From positions 1 to 5,700 of the forward strand of contig DAHVRG010000327.1 of NCBI GenBank assembly GCA_027322565.1: 5,700 bases of DNA, in the 5' to 3' direction. The position numbers were made by a program, and so were the translations under genes. Under the pieces are notes generated by a model. That model worked only from the letters and a program-made list of their open reading frames with translations, was not told the origin of the DNA and did not search any database. This DNA comes from Georgenia sp. (GTDB taxonomy: Bacteria; Actinomycetota; Actinomycetes; Actinomycetales; Actinomycetaceae). This document shows, in pieces, positions 1 to 5,065 of the stretch. The stretch's first letter is position 1; every line of letters starts with the position of its first letter.

Positions 1-701
1 GCCTGGCGGCCGCCGGCGTGGGCACACTGCTCGTCGAGGACGGCGGCAGGGTGCGCCGCGACGACGTCGGGCTGGGCGGCTACGTCCTGTCCGACGTCGG
101 TGAGCGGCGGGGCGAGCGCGCCCGGGTGGCGCTGCGTCTCACCCACCCGAACCTGCGGACCTCGGCACCCGCGCGGACGCGTCCGGACCTCGTCGTCCTC
201 GTCGAGCAGGACGTCAGCGACCCGGTCCGGCTGCGGCCGCTCGTCCGGGAGGACGTCGCCCACCTCCTCGTCGTGGCGCGGGAGGTCGACGTCGCCGTCG
301 GTCCACTCGTCACTCCCGGGCACGGCCCGTGCGGGCGCTGCGTGGAGCTGCACCGGACCGACGCCGACGACCGCTGGCCGGCGGTCGCCACCCAGCTCCT
401 CGGCACACCCCCGCGGGGTGTCGAGGCGGGTACGGCGCTCCTCGCGGCCGCGACCGCGGTCGTGCAGGCCCTGGCCTTCCTCGACCGGCGACCGGTGGCG
501 ACCGCGGGCACGAGCCTCGTGGTCGACGCCCGCCGCGCCGTCCCTCAGACACAGCAGTGGCCGGTGCACCCGGACTGCGGGTGCACCGGCCTTCCAGCTG
601 AGTCGCGGACCGCCGCTGTCGGCGGCTCGGTCAAGCCGCCGGCTGCTGCTTACGAGGGCGTCCCCGACCGCGCTTGGTCGCGACGACCTGGCCGCCGATG
701 A
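1..701 (+). CDS. ThiF/E1-like (TOMM leader-peptide-binding-like) protein, 5' end outside window
   Basis: The reading frame is open from base 3, so the gene starts upstream; about 232 residues are visible. The first residues (LAAAGVGTLLVEDGG) look like the end of the Rossmann strand-helix unit of ThiF/E1-type nucleotide-binding proteins. A GPLVTPGHGPCGRCVELHR stretch then carries a CGRC pair at 330-341, and HPDCGC follows near the end. These four cysteines are the usual zinc site of this superfamily. Actinobacterial homologues are often annotated as cyclodehydratase or TOMM precursor leader-peptide-binding protein, and I recall Rv3196 beside whiB7 as a counterpart; the substrate is unknown. 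No catalytic ATP-binding residues can be judged because the N-terminus is missing. The conserved part seems to end at HPDCGC. The last 36 or so residues are a low-complexity tail antisense to the 3' end of whiB7. Family assignment is fairly likely; a RiPP role is not shown. Confidence 0.62.
   Translation, partial: LAAAGVGTLLVEDGGRVRRDDVGLGGYVLSDVGERRGERARVALRLTHPNLRTSAPARTRPDLVVLVEQDVSDPVRLRPLVREDVAHLLVVAREVDVAVGPLVTPGHGPCGRCVELHRTDADDRWPAVATQLLGTPPRGVEAGTALLAAATAVVQALAFLDRRPVATAGTSLVVDARRAVPQTQQWPVHPDCGCTGLPAESRTAAVGGSVKPPAAAYEGVPDRAWSRRPGRR
559..591. terminator. 14-bp perfect hairpin, likely bidirectional terminator between convergent genes
   Basis: The arms GGCCGGTGCACCCG (559-572) and CGGGTGCACCGGCC (578-591) are perfect reverse complements around a GACTG loop. 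The hairpin lies 39 bp past the whiB7 stop on the minus strand, and within the last conserved codons (HPDCGC) of the convergent plus-strand gene. No T-tract follows on either strand, which is common for actinobacterial terminators. Placement between converging genes makes termination the best reading, though an RNA-level role cannot be excluded. Confidence 0.6.
610..625 (-). terminator. Small hairpin directly after the whiB7 stop
   Basis: CCGCCG (610-615) and CGGCGG (620-625) form a 6-bp stem with a 4-nt loop, starting 5 nt after the whiB7 stop on the minus strand. It stands in tandem with the 14-bp hairpin further on. It could stabilise the whiB7 mRNA 3' end or assist termination. GC-rich sequence makes short stems like this common by chance. 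Confidence 0.3.
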
Positions 702-966
702 AGACCTCGCCGCCCCAGACACCCCACGGCTCGGCGCGCTCGATCGCGCCGGCGAGGCATGCCTCGCGCACGGGACAGCTGCGGCACAGTGCCTTGGCGA
801 ACTCGACGTCCGCCTGTCGCTCCGCGAACCAGAGGTCGGGGTCCTCCGCCTCCTGGCACGGCGCGACCACGGTCGGCTCGACCAGCGAGAGGTCCGGCTC
901 CTCGAGGAGCGGCCACGACTGTGAGGACCCCTGGCTCAGTCGGTCGAGAAGGGTGGTGAGTTGCAC
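631..966 (-). CDS. whiB7: WhiB7 iron-sulfur transcriptional regulator
   Basis: A 111-residue WhiB-family protein. Four cysteines expected to hold a [4Fe-4S] cluster are visible at C37, C61, C64 and C70 (CxxC within LCRSCPVREAC). The WhiB turn is EPWGVWGGEV at 79-88, and a basic tail KRGRGRPRK at 98-106 contains an AT-hook (RGRPRK). This AT-hook is the feature that marks WhiB7/WblC among WhiB paralogues. WhiB7 binds the primary sigma factor and activates intrinsic antibiotic-resistance genes and its own promoter at A/T-rich sites next to the -35. The start is GTG at 966, with GGAG at 976-973 and a 6-nt spacer. A 46-codon upstream ORF and hairpins lie in its leader. It follows uvrD2 on the same strand after 446 bp, so it has its own promoter. 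Its last 71 bp overlap the convergent ThiF-like frame. Confidence 0.94.
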   Translation of the reverse strand: MQLTTLLDRLSQGSSQSWPLLEEPDLSLVEPTVVAPCQEAEDPDLWFAERQADVEFAKALCRSCPVREACLAGAIERAEPWGVWGGEVFIGGQVVATKRGRGRPRKQQPAA

Positions 967-970
967 GACT

Positions 971-976
971 TTCTCC
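971..976 (-). promoter_or_regulatory. whiB7 ribosome-binding site
   Basis: GGAGAA at 976-971 reads on the minus strand with GGAG ending 6 nt before the GTG at 966. It is the only purine-rich site close to a start codon in this frame, and it fixes the whiB7 start. Confidence 0.7.
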
Positions 977-1029
977 GTGAGTGCGAGTACCGGGTCTGGA
1001 CGGGACCTGCGGCGATTCCCCGGGAGGGG

Positions 1030-1058
1030 CGGACCGCGGTCTGGGGCAGCGCGGTCCG
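1030..1058 (-). terminator. Candidate attenuator hairpin in whiB7 leader
   Basis: CGGACCGC (1058-1051) and GCGGTCCG (1037-1030) form an 8-bp stem with a 13-nt loop, 20 nt downstream of the upstream ORF stop and 64 nt before the whiB7 start. A C-rich run follows, not a U-tract, so classic intrinsic termination is unproven. The 5' arm can also pair with TCCGG at 1091-1087, in the last codons of the upstream ORF, giving a plausible alternative fold. Confidence 0.45.
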
Positions 1059-1077
1059 GCGGAGAACGTGTGCGGTT

Positions 1078-1218
1078 CTACAGCGTCCGGAACGGGCTGC
1101 CTGCGGCGCTGCCGGCAGGCTTGAGGCGAGGGCGGGCGGGTGCCGCGGTGAACGCGGGCAGACCGGCGCGCATGCCGAGAGTTCGGCCGGCGGCATCCAT
1201 CAGTCGGATGTTGGTCAC
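1078..1218 (-). CDS. Upstream ORF (leader peptide) of whiB7, 46 codons
   Basis: A GTG-started frame of 46 codons ending in TAG at 1080-1078, lying 111 nt before whiB7. Its Shine-Dalgarno is GGAGGTGA (1232-1225), an 8-base match to the 16S anti-Shine-Dalgarno with a 6-nt spacer. This is the strongest ribosome site in the window and the main reason to believe the ORF is translated. The peptide begins MTNIRLMDAAGR and ends GSPFRTL. It is rich in Ala, Pro, Arg and Gly, with no cysteine, no membrane segment and no known domain. Its position matches the regulatory upstream ORFs known in whiB7/wblC leaders, where translation itself rather than the peptide product is thought to be the sensor. The last sense codons (TTC CGG) lie in a segment able to pair with the 5' arm of the 1058-1030 hairpin. 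Confidence 0.68.
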   Translation of the reverse strand: MTNIRLMDAAGRTLGMRAGLPAFTAAPARPRLKPAGSAAGSPFRTL

Positions 1219-1224
1219 TGCAGT

Positions 1225-1236
1225 TCACCTCCCCTT
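1225..1236 (-). promoter_or_regulatory. Strong Shine-Dalgarno of the whiB7 upstream ORF
   Basis: AAGGGGAGGTGA at 1236-1225 contains GGAGGTGA, 6 nt before the GTG at 1218. TCCCC at 1247-1243 can pair with GGGGA at 1234-1230, so part of the site could be occluded in an alternative fold. Confidence 0.75.
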
Positions 1237-1243
1237 CGCGCGG

Positions 1244-1276
1244 GGGACGCTCACGTGCTGGCTAGGCACACGTCCC
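1244..1276 (-). promoter_or_regulatory. 5' stem-loop of the whiB7 leader
   Basis: GGGACG (1276-1271) pairs with CGTCCC (1249-1244). Inside it, GTGC (1269-1266) pairs with GCAC (1258-1255) around a CTAGCCA loop, with an asymmetric internal bulge. The structure sits between the predicted transcript start and the upstream ORF Shine-Dalgarno. It shares CCC with the strand that could mask that Shine-Dalgarno, so the two foldings compete. Confidence 0.35.
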
Positions 1277-1298
1277 GTTCCGGTCACGGACGAATAGG

Positions 1299-1337
1299 AC
1301 ACTACGCCTCGGCTCGAGCGGCGGGCAAGGTATTTAA
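1299..1337 (-). promoter_or_regulatory. whiB7 promoter with A/T box next to the -35
   Basis: On the minus strand TTGCCC (1328-1323) and TAGTGT (1304-1299) are separated by 18 nt, a good primary-sigma (SigA/HrdB) promoter. TTAAATA (1337-1331) lies 2 bp upstream of the -35, and a further A-run (AAAAATC, 1350-1344) lies beyond. In mycobacteria, WhiB7 autoactivates at promoters with an A/T-rich element just upstream of the -35, contacted by its AT-hook. The A/T box stands out in otherwise GC-rich sequence, so autoregulation is likely. Confidence 0.72.
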
Positions 1338-1341
1338 CGAG

Positions 1342-1410
1342 GAGATTTTTCCGCGACAACGCGCGGGCGTGAAAACCGCAAGAACTCGCGCTTCTCACCA
1401 GGAAAATCTC
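1342..1410 (-). terminator. uvrD2 3' structure: hairpin 1398-1369 inside a longer inverted repeat
   Basis: Two nucleotides past the uvrD2 stop (1415-1413), GAGATTTTCC (1410-1401) can pair with GGAAAAATCTC (1352-1342), leaving one bulged A. Within it, GTGAGAA-G-CGCGA (1398-1386) pairs with TTGCG-G-TTTTCAC (1381-1369), giving 12 pairs including two G-U, with a GTTC loop. CCGCG (1366-1362) with CGCGG (1355-1351) offers a third stem, which competes with the outer stem for G1352-G1351. The inner hairpin is the best terminator candidate for uvrD2. The distal arm is also the A-rich DNA just upstream of the whiB7 A/T box. Confidence 0.5.
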
Positions 1411-1412
1411 GG

Positions 1413-3455
1413 TCACGCCCCCGGTGGCGGGACGACGACCTCCTCGCCGCGGACGAGGGCGAGCACCGCCGGCCCGTAGGCCTGGAGTTTGGCGGCACCG
1501 ACGCCCCGGAGGAAGCCGAGCTGACGTAGGTCCTTGGGCCGGGCCTCGGCGATCGCGGCGAGCGTCGTGTCGTGGAGGACGGTGTAGGGCGGCTTGCCGG
1601 TCGCCGTGGCGACCTGGCCGCGCCACGTTCGGAGCCGCTCGAAGAGCTCGGCCGCCTCGGGGTCGCTCGCGGCCAGCTCGGCGACGCGGTCCCGCCGCTC
1701 GCGGCGCGGAGCGGGACGACGCCGGGCGTCGCCGTCCTCGGGCCACAGCCCGTCGAGGAACCGGGAGGGCTTGCGGCTCGCCCGTCCACCGACGGTGCGC
1801 GCCCGGGCGTAGGAGAGCATGAGGTGCTCGCGGGCGCGGGTGATCCCGACGTAGAGCAGCCGACGCTCCTCCGCGATCGCCTCGTCGGTCTCGGCGAGCG
1901 AGATCGGCAGCAGGCCCTCGCTCACCCCGACGAGAAACACGGCGTCCCACTCCAGCCCCTTGGCGGCGTGGAGGGACGCGAGGGTCACCCCCGAGATGGT
2001 CGGCGCGTGCTGCGCCCCCGCCCGCTCCTCCAGCTCGGCGACGAGGCCGGCGAGGTCCGCCCCGCGCGTGGCGGCGAGGTCGTCGGCGAGCGCGACGAGC
2101 GCCTGCAGCGACTCCCACCGCTCCCGTGCGGCACCGCGGGCGGCCGGCGGCTCGGGGGACCAGCCGGCACCGGCGAGGACGTCACGGACCGCCTCGGGCA
2201 TCGGGTGCCCCGCCATGGTGCGCACCGCACCGCGGAGCAGCACCATCGCCTCCCGGACCTCGCGGCGGGAGAAGAACCGTTCGCCGCCGCGGACGAGGTA
2301 CCCGATCCCCGCCTGTGCCAGTGCCTGCTCCAGCGCCTCGGCCTGCCCGTTGGTGCGGTAGAGCACGGCGATCTCGCTGCGGGGGACCCCGGCCTTCTCC
2401 AGCGCCGCGATGCGCGCCGCGACCCCCGCGGCCTCGGCGACGTCGTCGTCGAAGGCCTCGAACCGCACCGCGGGACCGGAGGGGCGCTGGGCGACGAGGT
2501 GGACGGCGGCGCTGGAGCGGTGCCGCCCCGCCCGTTCGAGGACACTGTTGGCGAGCGAGACCACCTGGGGGGTGGAGCGGTAGTCCCGGACGAGGCGGAC
2601 GACGGCGGCGTCCGGGAAGCGCCGCGGGAACTCGGTGAGGAAGTCCGGGGTGGCGCCGGTGAAGCTGTAGATCGTCTGCGACACGTCCCCGACGACGCAC
2701 AGCTCGGTGCGCTCCCCCAGCCACAGGTCGAGCAGCCGCTGCTGCAGCGGCGAGACGTCCTGGTACTCGTCGACGACGAAGTGGCGGTACTGCCGGCGGA
2801 TCTCGGCGGCGATGTCCTCGCGTTCCTCGAGGATGCCGACCATGAGGAGGAGGACGTCCTCGAAGTCGATGACACCCCGCTCCGTCTTGACGTCCTCGTA
2901 GAGCTCGACGAGACGCGCGACCGTGGCGCGGTCGTGCCCCGCGGGCGCCTCCTCCCGGCCGGCCGACGCAGCGCGGGTGACGTAGTCCTCGGCGGTGACG
3001 AGGCTGACCTTGGCCCACTCGATCTCGGCCGCGAGGTCGCGGATGCTCACGCGGTCCACGGCGAGACCGAGCCGCGAGGACGCCTCCGCGACCAGCGGGG
3101 CCTTGTGCTCCTGGAGGCGCGGCACGCCACCGCCGATCGCCGCCGGCCAGAAGTAGGAGAGCTGGCGCAGGGCGGCGGCGTGGAAGGTGCGCGCCTGCAC
3201 CCCGCCGACGCCGAGGTCACGCAGCCGTGACCGCATCTCCCCCGCGGCCCGCGCCGTGAAGGTCACGGCGAGCACGGTCGTCGGGTTGTACACGCCCGAC
3301 CGCACGCCGTGGGCGATGCGGTAGGTGATCGCGCGGGTCTTGCCGGTACCGGCGCCGGCGAGCACGCACAGGGGTCCGGTGAGGTGCTGGGCGACGGCGC
3401 GCTGGTCGTCGTCCAGGGCCTCGAGAAGCTCCTCGCTGCTGGGGATCGTCGTCAT
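1413..3455 (-). CDS. uvrD2: UvrD2, superfamily 1A ATP-dependent DNA helicase with HRDC domain
   Basis: A 680-residue helicase that translocates 3'-5' on DNA using ATP. Visible motifs are a Q-motif glutamine (Q18), Walker A AGAGTGKT (33-40), motif Ia (VTFTARAAGEM), Walker B DEYQD (229-233), motif III GDVSQTIYSFTGA (from 256), motif IV RDYRST (290-295), motif V LASLHAAKGLEWD (492-504) and motif VI EERRLLYVGITRARE (529-543). An HRDC domain occupies about 605-668. Mycobacterial UvrD2 carries a four-cysteine module between helicase core and HRDC. Here that segment (about 578-604) is Arg-rich and has no cysteine. I chose ATG 3455 because MTTIPSSEELLEALDDDQ matches the short N-terminus of mycobacterial UvrD2; ATG 3485 would add 10 residues, and neither start has a clear Shine-Dalgarno. 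It is divergent from the aldehyde dehydrogenase. The homologue is essential in mycobacteria. Confidence 0.95.
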   Translation of the reverse strand: MTTIPSSEELLEALDDDQRAVAQHLTGPLCVLAGAGTGKTRAITYRIAHGVRSGVYNPTTVLAVTFTARAAGEMRSRLRDLGVGGVQARTFHAAALRQLSYFWPAAIGGGVPRLQEHKAPLVAEASSRLGLAVDRVSIRDLAAEIEWAKVSLVTAEDYVTRAASAGREEAPAGHDRATVARLVELYEDVKTERGVIDFEDVLLLMVGILEEREDIAAEIRRQYRHFVVDEYQDVSPLQQRLLDLWLGERTELCVVGDVSQTIYSFTGATPDFLTEFPRRFPDAAVVRLVRDYRSTPQVVSLANSVLERAGRHRSSAAVHLVAQRPSGPAVRFEAFDDDVAEAAGVAARIAALEKAGVPRSEIAVLYRTNGQAEALEQALAQAGIGYLVRGGERFFSRREVREAMVLLRGAVRTMAGHPMPEAVRDVLAGAGWSPEPPAARGAARERWESLQALVALADDLAATRGADLAGLVAELEERAGAQHAPTISGVTLASLHAAKGLEWDAVFLVGVSEGLLPISLAETDEAIAEERRLLYVGITRAREHLMLSYARARTVGGRASRKPSRFLDGLWPEDGDARRRPAPRRERRDRVAELAASDPEAAELFERLRTWRGQVATATGKPPYTVLHDTTLAAIAEARPKDLRQLGFLRGVGAAKLQAYGPAVLALVRGEEVVVPPPGA

Positions 3456-3604
3456 CGCCCCCAGTCTCGCAACTCCCGCCGACATGCCGGCCGCACCGGT
3501 CCGGTCTGTGGATAGATTCTCCCGTGCCGGCAGACGGGGGGTCGCACGGGCGCCGAGCGGGCGCGCGGCAAGAACCGGCTCCCCACCGACGAGAGGAGCC
3601 GAGA
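3456..3604. promoter_or_regulatory. Divergent intergenic region between uvrD2 and the aldehyde dehydrogenase
   Basis: These 149 bp must hold both divergent promoters. The only A/T patch is GGATAGATTCT near 3510-3520, and TAGATT (3513-3518) is a possible plus-strand -10 with no recognisable -35. I found no SOS (LexA) box with a TCGAAC-N4-GTTCGA pattern, and no long inverted repeat. The specific promoter calls remain weak. Confidence 0.35.
3592..3598 (+). promoter_or_regulatory. Ribosome-binding site fixing a TTG start
   Basis: AGAGGAG at 3592-3598 stands 6 nt before TTG at 3605. An ATG further upstream in frame at 3524 has no such site and would add a charged, non-conserved tail, so this site decides the start of the aldehyde dehydrogenase. 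Confidence 0.8.
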
Positions 3605-5002
3605 TTGACCACGACGACGACGGCGACCCGGACCAACACCTACCGCAGCCTCGACCCGGCGACGGGGAAGCTGGTCCGCGAGTACCCCGCGCTCTCCGCC
3701 GCGGAGGTCGAGGACGCGCTCGCGCGGGCCCACGCGGCGTTCCCGGCCTGGCGGGACACGCCGCTGACGGAACGGGTGCGGTGCTTCCGGCGCCTCGCCG
3801 CTCTCGTCGAGAGCCACGCGGAGGAGCTGGCCCGGCAGTCGACCATGGAGATGGGCAAGCCGCTGGCCCACTCGATGCTCGAGGTCACCACCGTCGTCGA
3901 CGTCCTCACCTACCTGGCCGACCACGGCCCTGCCCTGCTCGCCGACGTCGAGGCCACCGTGCCCGGGTTCGGCGCCGCCGTGACGCGCCGCGAGCCGGTG
4001 GGCGTCGTCCTCGGCATCGAGCCGTGGAACCTGCCGCTCTACCAGGCGGTCAGGGCTGCAGCGCCCAACCTCATGCTCGGCAACACCGTGCTGCTCAAGC
4101 CCGCGGAGATCACCCCCGGTTCGACGCTGCTGCTCGACGCCCTCGTGCACGAGGCGGGCTTCCCGGAGGACGTCTACCGCACGGTGCTGCTCTCCACCGA
4201 CCAGGTCTCCGAGCTCATCGCCGACCCGCGGGTACGAGCCGTCACGCTCACCGGCTCGGACCGGGCCGGGTCCGCCGTCGGTGAGCAGGCCGGGCGGCAC
4301 ATCAAGCCGGTCGTGCTCGAGCTCGGCGGATCGGACCCGTTCGTCGTGCTCGACAGCGCGGACGTGCCGCGGGCCGCGGCCACCGCCGCCCAGGGCCGGC
4401 TCCTCCTCTGCGGCCAGGCATGCATCGCGCCCAAGCGCGTCATCGTCACCGACGCCGTCGCCGAGGAGTTCGTGGCCGCGTTCACCGCCGTGTTCGCCGA
4501 CCAGACCGTGGGTGACCCCCTCGACCCGGCCACGACCGTGGGTCCGCTGTCGAGCACCGAGGCCGCTGCACGGCTGCAGTCCCAGTACGACGACGCCGTC
4601 GCCAAGGGCGCGACCGTCCTCGTCGCCGGTGGCCGGCTCCCCGGCCCGGGGGCCTGGTTCCGCCCCGCGGTCATCACCGACATCACCCCCGAGATGCGGG
4701 TCTACCACGAGGAGGCCTTCGGGCCGCTCGGCATGGTCTACCGGGTGCCCGACGCCTACGCGGCCGTCGAGCTCGCCAACAGCTCGCCGTACGGGCTCAA
4801 CGGCACGGTCTTCTCCGCCGACCTCGAGGAGGCGCGGGACGTCGCCCGGCGGCTCGACGTCGGGGGCGTGGGCATCAACGGGTGGCTCGCCGCCCCGTCG
4901 ACGCTGCCCTTCGGGGGCACCAAGCGCTCCGGGGTGGGCCGGGAGCTGGGGCCAGTGGCGATGGACGCCTTCGCCAACATCAAGAGCTACGCGACCGCCT
5001 GA
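3605..5002 (+). CDS. NAD(P)-dependent aldehyde dehydrogenase, succinate-semialdehyde dehydrogenase-like
   Basis: A 465-residue soluble aldehyde dehydrogenase, oxidising an aldehyde to an acid with NAD(P). Core landmarks are the oxyanion-hole Asn N142 (EPWNLPLYQ), the cofactor segment KPAE (165-168), the general base E239 (LELGGSDPF), the catalytic C273 (CGQACIAPK), EEAFGPLG, and the C-terminal LPFGGTKRSGVGRELG. Length and the LELGGSDPF and PFGGTKRSG signatures resemble the succinate-semialdehyde dehydrogenase (GabD/YneI-like) branch, but substrate cannot be fixed from sequence. KPAE, with Glu at 168, is more usual for NAD users. The usual Asn five residues before the catalytic Cys is Leu268, with an extra Cys at 269. 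Translation starts at TTG after AGAGGAG. I recall nothing at this place in M. tuberculosis, so it is an insertion relative to that order. The mrx1 start follows 63 bp downstream on the same strand. Confidence 0.93.
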   Translation: MTTTTTATRTNTYRSLDPATGKLVREYPALSAAEVEDALARAHAAFPAWRDTPLTERVRCFRRLAALVESHAEELARQSTMEMGKPLAHSMLEVTTVVDVLTYLADHGPALLADVEATVPGFGAAVTRREPVGVVLGIEPWNLPLYQAVRAAAPNLMLGNTVLLKPAEITPGSTLLLDALVHEAGFPEDVYRTVLLSTDQVSELIADPRVRAVTLTGSDRAGSAVGEQAGRHIKPVVLELGGSDPFVVLDSADVPRAAATAAQGRLLLCGQACIAPKRVIVTDAVAEEFVAAFTAVFADQTVGDPLDPATTVGPLSSTEAAARLQSQYDDAVAKGATVLVAGGRLPGPGAWFRPAVITDITPEMRVYHEEAFGPLGMVYRVPDAYAAVELANSSPYGLNGTVFSADLEEARDVARRLDVGGVGINGWLAAPSTLPFGGTKRSGVGRELGPVAMDAFANIKSYATA

Positions 5003-5007
5003 AATAT

Positions 5008-5033
5008 CCGGCGCCCGGTGGTCGTTGGGCCGG
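5008..5033 (+). terminator. Weak hairpin between the aldehyde dehydrogenase and mrx1
   Basis: CCGGCGCC (5008-5015) can pair with GGCCGG (5028-5033) apart from a bulged G. Only TT follows. It begins 5 nt after the aldehyde dehydrogenase stop and could partly separate that gene's transcript from mrx1. Chance is a real alternative at this GC content. Confidence 0.25.
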
Positions 5034-5038
5034 TTGAC

Positions 5039-5048
5039 GACAGCTGTC
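5039..5048. repeat. 10-bp perfect palindrome upstream of mrx1
   Basis: GACAGCTGTC is self-complementary and lies 17 bp before the mrx1 start, directly after a TTGAC (5034-5038) that resembles a -35. No matching -10 is seen at the right distance, so an operator role is only a possibility. Confidence 0.25.
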
Positions 5049-5065
5049 CGCGACAGAGGAGAACA

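Larger units (their letters stand above)
967..1292 (-). promoter_or_regulatory. whiB7 5' leader (about 326 nt), probable attenuation region
   Basis: Counting about 7 nt from the predicted -10 puts the transcript start near 1292, leaving a long untranslated leader before whiB7. It contains, in order, a 5' stem-loop (1276-1244), a strong Shine-Dalgarno, a 46-codon ORF (1218-1078), a 5-bp hairpin over the ORF stop (AGAAC 1079-1075 with GTTCT 1067-1063), a GC-rich hairpin (1058-1030) and the whiB7 ribosome site. In mycobacteria and Streptomyces, whiB7/wblC leaders carry an upstream ORF whose stalled translation under ribosome-targeting drugs relieves early termination. The layout here fits that scheme; the mechanism in this organism is inferred. 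Confidence 0.7.

Noticed and set aside
100..924. Plus-strand ORF overlapping the ThiF-like gene and whiB7
   Set aside because: Ser/Arg/Pro-rich shadow frame without recognisable motifs; the other frame carries the ThiF-like signatures and the opposite strand carries WhiB7.
990..1020. Possible SigR/SigH-type promoter (GGAAT at 1019-1015) before whiB7
   Set aside because: The next GTA is 24 nt away, where the consensus needs GTT at about 18 nt, and the site lies inside the leader of a better SigA-type promoter.
1572..3230. Long plus-strand ORF (552 codons) opposite uvrD2
   Set aside because: It is antisense to a helicase with every motif intact, shows no domain, and such shadow frames are expected at this GC content.
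3524..3604. Upstream ATG start for the aldehyde dehydrogenase at 3524
   Set aside because: No ribosome site, adds a charged unconserved extension, and overlaps the likely promoter. TTG at 3605 has AGAGGAG at ideal spacing and gives a family-typical length.
3456..3604. SOS (LexA) box for uvrD2
   Set aside because: I scanned for TCGAAC-N4-GTTCGA and close variants on both strands and saw none.
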